Shown here in pieces: positions 49,996 to 57,699 of a stretch of 64,000 bases of DNA (its first letter is position 1; each line of letters begins with the position of its first letter). Where the stretch lies: positions 1 through 64,000 of the forward strand of contig CAJMPY010000006.1 in NCBI GenBank assembly GCA_905215385.1. The letters are read 5' to 3'. Below the pieces are notes generated by a model that saw only the letters and a program-made list of their open reading frames with translations, was not told the DNA's origin and did no database searches. A program made the translations under genes and the position numbers. The DNA comes from an uncultured bacterium. GTDB lineage: Bacteria; Actinomycetota; Coriobacteriia; Coriobacteriales; Coriobacteriaceae.

Positions 49996-51437
49996 CACTC
50001 ATCACCTTCCTCGTCCTCGTCGTTGTCGTCGTCCTCGTCGCCCTTCTGGGCGCCCTTCGCGTTCGCCGCCAGGGCGGGCGGCAGCGCTGCCATGCGCTCC
50101 TCCTGCTCCCGCTGCTTGCGCTCCAAAATCTTCGCCCTCTCGTCGGGCGTGATGTTCGGCAGCTTTCGCAGGATCGTCTCGTCGTCCAGATACTCGGCCT
50201 CCAGGCACACGGTCTCGACCTGTTCCTTGGTGTTGCTGATGCGAGTGTGCGTGAACACGGGCGTGTCCTCGATGCCCTGCAACGCAAGGATGTCCATGAT
50301 ACCCTCGCGGATGTGGCGCTCGAACTCGGCGGCCTCCTCGTCCATCGGCTGGTATGCCGCGTCGATATGGTCGTTGGTCGCCCCCGCCGCGATGGTGTGG
50401 ACGTCCAGCGCGCCGAAGTCCTCGTAGATGTCGGCCTTGATCTGCGCCAGCGTCTCCTTGCGGCCCTCGACGGGCACCTCCTGCGTGTACGGCGTCACGG
50501 ACTGCCCCTGCTCGGCGTCGACCTCGGCCACGTGCGTCAGCTTGAGCTTCGCCCGCCACAGGTCGAGGTCCCTGTCGTCCATGCCGCCGGCTCCGTTGAT
50601 GAGCCAGTAGATCTGCGCGCAGTCGCGCGTGTCGTTCACCAGGCCGCTCTTGATGAGGTCGTAGGCGTCGATGCTCTCGCGCATGCCGACGAGCGTGCTC
50701 TGGTGCGCGTCGCTGCCCCAGACCGCCACGATGGGCAGGCGGGAGTAGTTTTCCGCATCGACGGCCAGCTTCATCCCGTCCGCCGGTATCTCCCGATACG
50801 TGACCTTGTAGGCGCGCTTGGCCTCGGCCACCTCGAAGTCGAAGCCGCTGCCGCCCGACACCATCTCAGTGTAGCCGTCCTGCTCGTAGAGGGTCGCGTG
50901 CCACGGGTGGTCGGAATCGAGCCGCCAGAACCTCACGCCGGCGTATAGCGCCCCCGAGTACTCGTCCCACACCGGGCAGAACTCGTCGGCGGTGAACACA
51001 TCGATGTGGTCGAGGTTCCAAAACGGGAACGACACACCGTGGATGAGCGCCTTGAGCCCCATCTCCATGACATCGTCGTCGAAGCGGTCGCCAAGCCCCT
51101 CCTTGGTCGTGTCCTTGCCGCCCGCCGAGACGTCCACGAAGCTCACGCCCTTACCGAGCGAGTATGTGCAGCGCTGGACGTTTAGGCGCTTGAACAGGTT
51201 ACTCGCCAGCCTCAGCTTCGAGGCCGTGAAGTCCTCGGCCTCGGCACCGGAGCACGAGTAGATCTTCTGCACGAAACGGTTGATCGTGACGTTGTGCTGG
51301 CGGTAGTACTCGTTCGCGGTGACGGCGTTGCGGTACATCTCGCTCGACATGTGCCGCTCGATGGCATCGGCCGCGAACGCCGTCGCCGACGCCGCCTCCT
51401 TGAGGTCGCCATCGGTCACCAAAGGCCCCTTAGACAA
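49995..51437 (-). CDS. Portal protein (SPP1 gp6-like)
   Basis: A 480-aa portal subunit. Typical segments: EYYRQHNVTINRFVQKIYSC, SLGKGVSFVDVSAG, VSFPFWNLDHIDVFTADEFC, GVRFWRLDSDHPWHATLYEQ and ESIDAYDLIKSGLVNDTRDC, with a very acidic tail (DEDDDNDEDEEGDE). It sits between terL and the DGR-target module. Start TTG 51437 is chosen because GGAGGGAGG, inside the terL stop region, lies 7 nt upstream; a TTG six codons earlier would sit within that signal. Confidence 0.88.
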   Translation of the reverse strand: MSKGPLVTDGDLKEAASATAFAADAIERHMSSEMYRNAVTANEYYRQHNVTINRFVQKIYSCSGAEAEDFTASKLRLASNLFKRLNVQRCTYSLGKGVSFVDVSAGGKDTTKEGLGDRFDDDVMEMGLKALIHGVSFPFWNLDHIDVFTADEFCPVWDEYSGALYAGVRFWRLDSDHPWHATLYEQDGYTEMVSGGSGFDFEVAEAKRAYKVTYREIPADGMKLAVDAENYSRLPIVAVWGSDAHQSTLVGMRESIDAYDLIKSGLVNDTRDCAQIYWLINGAGGMDDRDLDLWRAKLKLTHVAEVDAEQGQSVTPYTQEVPVEGRKETLAQIKADIYEDFGALDVHTIAAGATNDHIDAAYQPMDEEAAEFERHIREGIMDILALQGIEDTPVFTHTRISNTKEQVETVCLEAEYLDDETILRKLPNITPDERAKILERKQREQEERMAALPPALAANAKGAQKGDEDDDNDEDEEGDE

Positions 51438-51441
51438 GCCG

Positions 51442-52674
51442 CTACCTCCCTCCAAAGAATGGGTTTACCTGCTCTTTCGCAGGCTTGTACATGCGCATGG
51501 TCGCCACGCCGTAACGGAGCGCGTCGCAGCTGTGGTCCTCGACCTTGACGGGCCTGTCGCCGTCCGCCTTGGCGTCCCAGCAGTAGCCGCCGAGCTCGCC
51601 TATCAGCCCCGCGCAGGCGTCGGAGATGCGCACTGAGCCGTCGCCCAGGCACACCCCCGTCTCTCGTATGCCGTCCGCGACGTCGTTGCGCCCCTTCTTG
51701 GTCTTGAAGCCAGCCTGCCGCATCGCGGCGATGAAGCTCGTGGCGCTCGGGTCGATGATGAACAGGGGTGGCTTGCTCAGCCCGCCCACGAAGTCGGCCA
51801 TGTCGGCCACGTAGTCGGCGTCCGTCTTCTGGTGCCCCGTGTCGCGGCCCGAGTAGCGGTACTCGTCCACCACGTGCCACACCTTGCCGTCAAACGCCCA
51901 CAGCAGCGCCGCGAAGGCGTTTTGCGTGCCGTAGTCGCAAGACACCGCGTACTTGACGGCGCTGCCCTCATATCGGCCCTCGAGGGCGCCCTTGAAGTCC
52001 GGGTAGATAAGTCCCTCCGCCAGCGTCCACAGGCCCCTGATGTATCGGTCGTAGAACACACCCCTGTACATGCGCTCGTAGCGGCTCACGATCTCGGGTG
52101 AGAGCGTGGGGTTGTCCTGCATCTCGAAGTGCAGCACGAGCAGGTTCAACTCGTCTGCGCGATCGATGTACTCCGTTTTGAAGAAGTGCGTCGGATAGCT
52201 GGGGTTGCAGTTGAACCAGAGCTTCGACCCGTCCTCCGAGCATCGGCCGATCATCTGGTCGACGAAGCTCTGCGGGAACAGCGCCACCTCGTCGGCGTAG
52301 CATCCCGCGGCGGTCAGTCCCTGCAAGACGTCCTGGCTCTTCTCGGTGCTCGCGCCGAACAGGTAATAGGTGTTCGTCCCGATCTCGATGCGGTTCTCGC
52401 TGCGGTTGAACTTCCACGACCACCCGAGAAGCCGCAGAATCTGCCCCATCGGCCTCACGACGTTGCGCTTGAGCGTCTCGATGGAGGCGCCCGCCATGAT
52501 GAAGCTGCTGCCCGAGAAGCGCCCTTGGCTCCAGAGCAGGAACCCAGTCAGCATCGCCCACGTCTTGCCGCTTCGGATGGCGCCCTCGGCGATAACGCCC
52601 TCGCATCCGGAGGTCGGCCTGTCGAGCGACCACCATTCGGCGAGCAGCCGCTGCTTCTCGCTGAACTCCTGCAT
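51442..52674 (-). CDS. terL: Terminase large subunit
   Basis: A 410-aa packaging ATPase/nuclease. Walker A is GAIRSGKTWAMLTGF near residue 32; the Walker B segment is CYADEVALFP; the nuclease acidic residues appear in SCDYGTQNAFAALLW, IDPSATSF and VEDHSCDALRYG. It starts with ATG 52674, overlapping the terS stop (TGATG); the longer open frame upstream is antisense-free but unsupported. It ends FFGGR at 51442. Confidence 0.93.
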   Translation of the reverse strand: MQEFSEKQRLLAEWWSLDRPTSGCEGVIAEGAIRSGKTWAMLTGFLLWSQGRFSGSSFIMAGASIETLKRNVVRPMGQILRLLGWSWKFNRSENRIEIGTNTYYLFGASTEKSQDVLQGLTAAGCYADEVALFPQSFVDQMIGRCSEDGSKLWFNCNPSYPTHFFKTEYIDRADELNLLVLHFEMQDNPTLSPEIVSRYERMYRGVFYDRYIRGLWTLAEGLIYPDFKGALEGRYEGSAVKYAVSCDYGTQNAFAALLWAFDGKVWHVVDEYRYSGRDTGHQKTDADYVADMADFVGGLSKPPLFIIDPSATSFIAAMRQAGFKTKKGRNDVADGIRETGVCLGDGSVRISDACAGLIGELGGYCWDAKADGDRPVKVEDHSCDALRYGVATMRMYKPAKEQVNPFFGGR

Positions 52675-53087
52675 CACTTGAGCCCCAGCGCCTCGATGAA
52701 GCCCTTGATGCGCTCGTCGTCCCTCTCGGCGGAACGGTCCTCGACGGGCCTCACGGGCTTGGCGAACTCGCTCGGGTACTTGCGCTCGAGCAGCCACGCC
52801 GCCGCCTGCCAGCTCTTGTCCGATGCCTCCATGACGCGCATCACAAGCGCCGCCTTGCGTTCCACCTCGCCCTTTTTCATGGCTTCACAAAGTTCGCGTT
52901 GATTCTCGGTACTCGGATGGTTGATCCAGCGGGAAAACGTCTGCGGCGCGACACCGAGGTATGCGGCGATGTCCTTGTCGGTCATGCCGACACGGCACAG
53001 CTTGATGGCATCCTTGATGCCCTCCTTGGTCAGTTTTTCACGCCCTTTTCCCGCCACAAAATCACATTTCCGCTGGTAGATAGCCAT
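52674..53087 (-). CDS. terS: Terminase small subunit
   Basis: A 137-aa DNA-binding packaging subunit. A helix-turn-helix region (LCRVGMTDKDIAAYLGVAPQ then TFSRWINH) is followed by an oligomerisation helix (KKGEVERKAALVMRVMEASD) and a C-terminal WQAAAWLLERKYPSEF segment characteristic of small terminases. ATG 53087 is chosen for the AIYQRKCDF start; its ribosome-binding site is weak. It is directly upstream of terL with a 1-3 nt stop/start overlap. Confidence 0.85.
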   Translation of the reverse strand: MAIYQRKCDFVAGKGREKLTKEGIKDAIKLCRVGMTDKDIAAYLGVAPQTFSRWINHPSTENQRELCEAMKKGEVERKAALVMRVMEASDKSWQAAAWLLERKYPSEFAKPVRPVEDRSAERDDERIKGFIEALGLK

Positions 53088-53170
53088 ATGGAAACGCGAA
53101 CGTTCCCACCTTTTTACGCACGTGGACAAGCGCGTGCGTTTGCCCACGAGCGTAAAAAGGGGGTAACGTT

Positions 53171-53202
53171 TAAAGAAAAGGCCCCGGGAAACCGGGGCCT
53201 TT
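53171..53202 (-). terminator. Terminator between early genes and terS
   Basis: On the minus strand GGCCCCGG-TTTC-CCGGGGCC is followed by TTTTCTTT. It separates the early operon from the packaging/structural operon, so a late promoter should lie between here and terS. Confidence 0.88.
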
Positions 53203-53251
53203 CGGCTACTCGACCTTGGTCGACATGATACTGATTACCTCGGCCAGCCTC

Positions 53252-53620
53252 TCAAGCGTCTCCGTCCAGCTTCTGCCGTCTGTGCGCGGCCTGTCGTATG
53301 CGGTTGCTCTCCGCCTCCTCCTCGAGCCGCCTCTTCCGCTCCGCCAGATAGCACCCTTTGCACAGTCCCCACCTCCTCGCCTGCGCCGAGGTGTCGAACA
53401 CGGGCCGTGAGTCGCACGCGATGCACAGCATCCCCGTGCCGCTGCCGAAGCGACCGTATCTCTGCCTGGCGTGGCGCACGCTCGACGGCGTCACGCCGAG
53501 GAGCGCCGCGATCTCGGCCGCGCTCCTCTCCGGGTGCGCCTGCATCGCACGCACCATGTCCGGCGTCCAGAGCCGGTAGCCCTTGCGCCGTCGGCGGGCG
53601 AGCTCGGCCCCGAGCGGCAT
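53252..53620 (-). CDS. HTH plus zinc-finger phage protein
   Basis: A 122-aa protein. N-terminal HTH (TPDMVRAMQAHPERSAAEIA; ALLGVTPSSVRHARQRYGRF), then a C4-type zinc finger (CIACDSRP ... CKGCYLAERKRR) and a basic C-terminus. Likely a DNA-binding regulator at the early/late switch; it lies just upstream of the early-operon terminator. ATG 53620 is chosen because the earlier frame shows no signal. Confidence 0.65.
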   Translation of the reverse strand: MPLGAELARRRRKGYRLWTPDMVRAMQAHPERSAAEIAALLGVTPSSVRHARQRYGRFGSGTGMLCIACDSRPVFDTSAQARRWGLCKGCYLAERKRRLEEEAESNRIRQAAHRRQKLDGDA

Positions 53621-53635
53621 GTGTGTAGATTCCGT

Positions 53636-53731
53636 AGATGGGCCAAAAGGCCCATCCGTAAGCCTCGACGTTCCCCTCAAGTGGTCCCCCAAACGGGCTG
53701 CGGGGAGGGTGCCGGCATGGCACCCTCCCCT
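53636..53731. repeat. Two hairpins upstream of the HTH/zinc-finger gene
   Basis: GATGGGCC-AAAA-GGCCCATC at 53636-53656 and GGGGAGGGTGCC-GGCAT-GGCACCCTCCCC at 53702-53730, in a 117-bp stretch without a gene. The first lies directly before the downstream ATG and could act as an attenuator; the second has no T-tract. Confidence 0.5.
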
Positions 53732-53737
53732 TATCTG

Positions 53738-53812
53738 TCAGTTTCCGTACGGCGCGCCCAGCCGCCTGAAGATGTGGCGGCGGACCTCGATGCGAAGGCC
53801 GGTCCTCGCCAT
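53738..53812 (-). CDS. 24-aa basic micro-ORF
   Basis: MARTGLRIEVRRHIFRRLGA then PYGN. The ATG at 53812 overlaps the stop of the preceding gene (TGATG) and has GGGGAGGTG upstream. Very basic, possibly nucleic-acid binding; may be fortuitous. Confidence 0.4.
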   Translation of the reverse strand: MARTGLRIEVRRHIFRRLGAPYGN

Positions 53813-54081
53813 CACCTGCACCTCCCCTCGCGCTTGAGCGTCTCGACGTTTCGGCGGGAGCGCCTCAGCGCACGGGCTCTGGCCCGTTGCCGCGTAGGGT
53901 CAAGATACTTGTCAAACTTCCTCATCTCGCGCACTACGCCACGCAGCTCGGGCACGAGGTTCTCTTTGAAACCCGCAACTATGTTTGCCATGATGGCGGC
54001 AGCGGCCTTCGCAGCGGGGCCGTCGGGTCTCAACAGCTCGACAGATGGCGACAACACCGGCTTCATCTCGTTATCGGGCAT
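53812..54081 (-). CDS. Small helical phage protein, unknown
   Basis: An 89-aa protein with a hydrophobic/helical centre (KAAAAIMANIVAGFKENLVP) and a very basic C-terminus (TRQRARARALRRSRRNVETL). GGAGG precedes the ATG, which overlaps the end of the upstream gene. No family recognised; part of the overlapping early gene chain. Confidence 0.65.
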   Translation of the reverse strand: MPDNEMKPVLSPSVELLRPDGPAAKAAAAIMANIVAGFKENLVPELRGVVREMRKFDKYLDPTRQRARARALRRSRRNVETLKREGRCR

Positions 54082-54349
54082 TTGTCAAATCCTCCCCACA
54101 CCACGGGCAATACCGTGGGATCGTCTCGAACTCGGTCCAACTCGTGATATACGTGTCGTCATGCTCGTAATGCACGACGCCGAAGACGAGGTCGCACCTA
54201 GGGCAATGGACGGCGTCGACTGGGTCGACGTCCCCTATCGCGACCACCTCGTTTGTGTACACCAACTTGCGTGGCTTCCACTTCTGGTGCGACGGGGTCG
54301 CACCGCACGTCGGGCAATCGACCGGCCTTGCGAACTTAATACGCGTCAT
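54071..54349 (-). CDS. Small zinc-ribbon phage protein (two CxxC pairs plus third)
   Basis: A 92-aa protein with DCPTCG, HCPRCD and YCPWCG knuckles, consistent with one or two zinc ribbons (a Lar-like layout). Overlaps both neighbours. Possibly a restriction-alleviation or transcription-factor-like protein; function not established. Confidence 0.7.
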   Translation of the reverse strand: MTRIKFARPVDCPTCGATPSHQKWKPRKLVYTNEVVAIGDVDPVDAVHCPRCDLVFGVVHYEHDDTYITSWTEFETIPRYCPWCGEDLTNAR

Positions 54350-54680
54350 CGAGGACCACCGCCCCGCACACCGGGCACGAGTACCAGTCGAGCGGGAACG
54401 CCTCGGAGGTCACGACGAGCACGCCGTCCGGCCGGCCACCGGGCACCAGCACACGGCATCCGCACTCTGAGCACCTGAACGACTCCTTGGTGTAGTCGGC
54501 GACGTTGTGGCATGTCGGGCGGTCAATCAGCTCGGCGAGCGTCGGGCCGTACTCCATGCCCTCCGGCAGGCACTCGTTCATCGCCGAGGCGACCATGCCC
54601 TGAAGCGAGACGTCCGGGTTCTCTCGGCATATCTCGAGCATCTTCGCCGCCACCTCGTGGCGTACATCATCGGTAATCAT
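54336..54680 (-). CDS. Small phage protein with C-terminal zinc ribbon
   Basis: A 114-aa protein: helical N-terminus (EVAAKMLEICRENPDVSLQG) and a C-terminal zinc ribbon (FRCSECGCRVLV ... YSCPVCGAVVLD). ATG overlaps the stop of the upstream HTH gene. Unknown function. Confidence 0.68.
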   Translation of the reverse strand: MITDDVRHEVAAKMLEICRENPDVSLQGMVASAMNECLPEGMEYGPTLAELIDRPTCHNVADYTKESFRCSECGCRVLVPGGRPDGVLVVTSEAFPLDWYSCPVCGAVVLDDAY

Positions 54681-54907
54681 TCGTCCACCTTCTCAACGAG
54701 GTCGCGCGGATCCATCCGCATCGCGTCGGCAAGCGCAAAAAGGTTACCCACGCGCATGTCGCGCTGGCAGCGGATGAGCGCACTGAGCGCACCTGGCGTA
54801 ATGCCAGCCATCTGCGCCAGCTGCTTCTGCGTGAGGTCATGGTCGGCCAAGTAACGCTTTATCACCTTCTTGCTGACCTTGTACCGGGTCGAAGCCTTGG
54901 TCGTCAT
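54677..54907 (-). CDS. XRE-family HTH protein
   Basis: A 76-aa Cro/CI-type DNA-binding protein (YLADHDLTQKQLAQMAGITP; GALSALIRCQRDMRVGNLFA; LADAMRMDPRDLVEKVDE). Small, without an effector domain; probably an early phage regulator. Overlaps neighbours on both sides. Confidence 0.8.
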   Translation of the reverse strand: MTTKASTRYKVSKKVIKRYLADHDLTQKQLAQMAGITPGALSALIRCQRDMRVGNLFALADAMRMDPRDLVEKVDE

Positions 54908-55164
54908 TCACCCTCACCACCTATCCATGCGTACTGCCTAAATATCTCTTCAGGCGCGTCGATGGTCACGCATTCAGCTCTGACTGTCACAACATCGCCC
55001 GATTCGAGCATCACGGCTGCGACCGGGTACGCGATTTGCCCGGCGGGGAATCCACCGATTAGAGGTGATGCATCATGCGTCCATGCTTTTTGGTAGAAAC
55101 CGACAAGCAGTGCCTTTGTCTTTTCCCCGGGCATTTCGGAAATGAAGCAAGGTGTCATGTTCAT
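54904..55164 (-). CDS. Hypothetical phage protein
   Basis: An 86-aa beta-rich protein (KALLVGFYQKAWTHDASPLI; PVAAVMLESGDVVTVRAECV). No motif recognised. Starts and stops overlap neighbours by 4 nt. Member of the overlapping early gene chain. Confidence 0.6.
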   Translation of the reverse strand: MNMTPCFISEMPGEKTKALLVGFYQKAWTHDASPLIGGFPAGQIAYPVAAVMLESGDVVTVRAECVTIDAPEEIFRQYAWIGGEGE

Positions 55165-55568
55165 TCGCCCTCACCCCTCAGCTTGCGGATGCGGGATGCG
55201 ATGTCGCGCATGACAACCCTTTCGCAGGTTGCGCCTTTGTCGGCGATGCACGATGAACAGTCGCATGCGCTCTTGCCAAGATAGGCGCAGGCTTCGTAAT
55301 TCAGCGCGTCCGCACCTCTGCGCAAGTCCTCTTCCAGCTTCTCCCAAGTGTCTGGCAGAGTGAGGTGCATGTTCTTTGGCTTGAAGCTGTTGTAGTAAAA
55401 GTTGCCTTCGTACTGGGCTTTAATCGTCCAGCTGTTTTTCTGACTCTCCACCAACGTTCTGGATAGAAACTCCTTCACGCTCACCTTTGTTCCGCACTCG
55501 TCATACAGCACCTCGGTATCAAGCGGAATCTCGCGTCCCTCGGCATCTTTCGGCAATTCGATACTCAT
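55161..55568 (-). CDS. Hypothetical phage protein with Cys-rich end
   Basis: A 135-aa protein: an N-terminal part like phage DUF proteins carrying (I)PLDTEVLYDECGTKVSVKEF, and a C-terminal Cys-rich region (NYEACAYLGKSACDCSSCIA; DKGATCERVV) that may bind metal. ATG 55568 overlaps the upstream stop. Its GC is lower than the flanks. Function unknown. Confidence 0.62.
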   Translation of the reverse strand: MSIELPKDAEGREIPLDTEVLYDECGTKVSVKEFLSRTLVESQKNSWTIKAQYEGNFYYNSFKPKNMHLTLPDTWEKLEEDLRRGADALNYEACAYLGKSACDCSSCIADKGATCERVVMRDIASRIRKLRGEGE

Positions 55569-55870
55569 AGCCCAAACTCCTCGTAGTCGCGGCACTCGCC
55601 GCACTCGTCCTCGCAGTACAGCAGGTTCCTCATGAGCCACGCCACGGCCCACTTCGCCAGGCGCCAGAACCCTTCCTTGCGGTCAGGCGCCTCCGCGTCG
55701 TAGGCGCGCTCAAACTCAAGGTGGCAGTAGCCGTAGTCGACGTGGATGTCGCTGCCGCAGAAGTGCCTGCAGTTCCCGCACATCCGAGGCTCGCAGGCCC
55801 CGCCGAAGTGGCGCTCGATGGCGGCATCGGTCACCCCCATCGGGTAGCCGCCGACCCTCGAGTCACTCAT
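55565..55870 (-). CDS. Hypothetical Cys-rich phage protein
   Basis: A 101-aa protein with MCGNCRHFCG, DYGYCHLEF and CEDECGECRDY cysteine clusters, suggesting metal binding. A GNCRHF knuckle like this is common in small phage zinc proteins. Overlaps neighbours by 4-8 nt. Confidence 0.65.
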   Translation of the reverse strand: MSDSRVGGYPMGVTDAAIERHFGGACEPRMCGNCRHFCGSDIHVDYGYCHLEFERAYDAEAPDRKEGFWRLAKWAVAWLMRNLLYCEDECGECRDYEEFGL

Positions 55871-56171
55871 CGCAGTCCGCCCCCCCTACACTCTCGTCGA
55901 GCAGGTCGATGGCATCCCCGACGGTCGCCTCGATGCTCGTCAGCTGGCGGCGCAGGTTCTGCACGAGGTTCGCGTCGGCGACCTCCGCCCTTCCCGCCTC
56001 GTAGGCGCGCTCGATCATGTCGGTCACCGCGACCTGCATCGCCGTGTCGTTGTAGCCGCGCCTGACGCGGTACTTCCCCAGGTAGGCGTGCGCCCTGTCC
56101 TGCGGCCTGCACTCGCGGTCGAAATGGAACACCTCGACCGCATCCGCCTTGATCTGTTCCAAAGTCTCCAT
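55863..56171 (-). CDS. Hypothetical helical phage protein
   Basis: A 102-aa mostly helical, acidic protein (METLEQIKADAVEVFHFDRE; VAVTDMIERAYEAGRAEVAD; LRRQLTSIEATVGDAIDLLD). No known domain. Coupled to both neighbours. Confidence 0.6.
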   Translation of the reverse strand: METLEQIKADAVEVFHFDRECRPQDRAHAYLGKYRVRRGYNDTAMQVAVTDMIERAYEAGRAEVADANLVQNLRRQLTSIEATVGDAIDLLDESVGGADCDE

Positions 56172-56404
56172 CAGATTCGTCTCCCCTCAGCCAGCGCGGC
56201 GCGCATGGCGTTGACCTCGCGTCTCGACTCGCTCCTCGTCCCGAGGTACACGTCCACGGGCCGCCTGCTCTCGTTCCTGTGAGCCACGTTCTCGCACCAG
56301 CCGCAGCAGTACCGCTGGCGGGCGCCCCTCGCGCGGAACCGCCTGCCGCACTGACGGCACACGAGCACGTTGCCCCCTCGCACGTCCCACGACTCATCCC
56401 TCAT
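56171..56404 (-). CDS. Small zinc-finger phage protein
   Basis: A 77-aa protein with a classic CxxC...CxxC finger (LVCRQCGRRFRARGARQRYC; CGWCENVAHRNESRRP) and a basic C-terminal helix, probably DNA- or RNA-binding. Overlaps both neighbours. Confidence 0.68.
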   Translation of the reverse strand: MRDESWDVRGGNVLVCRQCGRRFRARGARQRYCCGWCENVAHRNESRRPVDVYLGTRSESRREVNAMRAALAEGRRI

Positions 56405-56636
56405 GGCGCGCCTCCCAGTAGTTGCACCTCGCGAGCCCCTGCGTGGTGTGCACGAAGTCGGGGCAGCGCATGCACGTGTACCGCTTGCGGCCCTCGCCGG
56501 ACGCCGTCATGACCGCCTCGCTCACGGCGCAAAAGCCGCACGTCTCGCAGCGGGCGCCGCGCGGCCCGTCGTCGTAGATGCTCACGGACCCCTTCGGTCT
56601 GCCCATGTTCTCGTTCCTCTCGGCGTCCAAGCTCAT
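56394..56636 (-). CDS. Small zinc-ribbon phage protein
   Basis: An 80-aa protein with ARCETCGFCAVSE and YTCMRCPDFVHTTQGLARC, giving two cysteine pairs. ATG 56636 overlaps the stop of the replication protein gene; the longer frame upstream is antisense-like and unsupported. Confidence 0.66.
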   Translation of the reverse strand: MSLDAERNENMGRPKGSVSIYDDGPRGARCETCGFCAVSEAVMTASGEGRKRYTCMRCPDFVHTTQGLARCNYWEARHEG

Positions 56637-57589
56637 GACGCCCTCCTCTCGCATGCGGCCCTCGCGTCCAGCAGACGCCGCGCGTCCTGGTACGCCTTGA
56701 GCGCCACCGGGTCGGCGGTCGTCCCCCTCGGGGCCTTCACCTTCGCCGGGTCGATGCCCGGATGTTCCTCGCGCCACCTGCGCTCGAGCTCCGCCCTCGT
56801 CTGCTCGGGCGTCCTCGTCGGCTTGAACGTGGCGGCCTGAATCTCGGCATCGGTCGGCTTGCCGCTGGCATGTGCCTCGGCGTCGCGGCGCTTCTGGTTG
56901 CCGTTCCACAGCATCGCCGCGGCCTTGAGCGAGGTCACGGGCATCCCGTTCGAACGGATCCAGCCCTGCGACTCGTAGTGCGCCCAGAACTTGTCGGGGT
57001 CGCCGCTGATGCAGTTGGCGGCGAAGTACGCTCGGCACTCCTCGAGGGTCGGCGGGGCGAAGCCGTCTGCGTCGCCGCCGCGCGTACCATCAACACAAGC
57101 TAGGCTAGGTAAAGCTAGGCTAGGACAGGCTAGGTTAGGGTTTTCGCTTTCGGAAACCTCGGTTTCGGGTTCTGAAAACCTAGGTTTCCCATTTTCAAAA
57201 CCTGGGTTTTCGCTTTCGGAAACCTCGGTTTCGGGTTCTGAAAACCTAGGTTTCCCATTTTCAAAACCTGGGTTTTCGCTTTCGGAAACCTCGGTTTCGG
57301 GTTTTTGCTCAGGCTTGGGTTCAGGCTCCGGCTCTGCCTTGACCTTACGCGGCCTGCCGCCTTTCTTGGCCTGCTCTCGCCTTTCCTTGGAGTTGTCGAT
57401 GGCGTTCTTGAGTCCCTTGAAGGCCCTCTTGACGTTCTTGGGCAACTCGATCTCAATCCCGTGGAGGCCGTACATGAGCACCGCGTCCGCGAGCATCATG
57501 CGCTCCCTCATGTCCTCGGGGTCGTTCGGATCGTAATCGTCGTAAAGCTCGGCTATCGAGTCGGCGAAAACCGTGAAGTCCTTGGCCAT
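56633..57589 (-). CDS. DUF6291-like replication-module protein with 22-residue repeats
   Basis: A 318-aa protein. Residues 1-90 (DFTVFADSIAELYDDYDPND; MMLADAVLMYGLHGIEIELP) resemble the DUF6291 region of phage replisome-organiser-type proteins. A linker with 2.5 perfect 22-aa repeats (ETEVSESENPGFENGKPRFS, plus EP) and a PSLALPSLACVD stretch follows. The C-terminal part (APPTLEECRAYFAANCISGD; FWAHYESQGWIRSNGMPVTS) matches the C-terminal domain seen in DnaD-like phage replication proteins. ATG 57589 is coupled to the upstream 36-aa gene (TGATG). Confidence 0.75.
   Translation of the reverse strand: MAKDFTVFADSIAELYDDYDPNDPEDMRERMMLADAVLMYGLHGIEIELPKNVKRAFKGLKNAIDNSKERREQAKKGGRPRKVKAEPEPEPKPEQKPETEVSESENPGFENGKPRFSEPETEVSESENPGFENGKPRFSEPETEVSESENPNLACPSLALPSLACVDGTRGGDADGFAPPTLEECRAYFAANCISGDPDKFWAHYESQGWIRSNGMPVTSLKAAAMLWNGNQKRRDAEAHASGKPTDAEIQAATFKPTRTPEQTRAELERRWREEHPGIDPAKVKAPRGTTADPVALKAYQDARRLLDARAACERRAS
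57141..57303. repeat. 66-bp tandem repeat inside the DUF6291-like gene
   Basis: Two identical 66-bp units (57141-57206 and 57207-57272) plus a 31-bp third part. Each unit encodes 22 residues, so copy number can change without a frameshift. Confidence 0.92.
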
Positions 57590-57699
57590 CAGAACCACCC
57601 CCATAGAAGCGAAGAGAAGAACAGGAAACCCGCGGAGAAGGAGGCGGCGAACAGAGCCGCCTCCCAGTGGTCGCGGATGATGTCGGGTACATGCCTCAT
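57589..57699 (-). CDS. 36-aa single-pass membrane peptide after ssb
   Basis: MRHVPDIIRDHWEAALFAAS then FSAGFLFFSSLLWGWF: a short cytosolic stretch and one membrane segment. The ATG overlaps the ssb stop and its own stop overlaps the next ATG (TGATG at both ends), so it is coupled both ways. Function unknown; perhaps membrane tethering of the replication complex. Confidence 0.6.
   Translation of the reverse strand: MRHVPDIIRDHWEAALFAASFSAGFLFFSSLLWGWF

Noticed and set aside
53203..53260. Protein-like frame ending VISIMSTKVE before the early terminator
   Set aside because: No usable start codon or ribosome-binding site was found for it.
57141..57303. CRISPR array
   Set aside because: Repeats are contiguous with no spacers and lie in frame within a gene.
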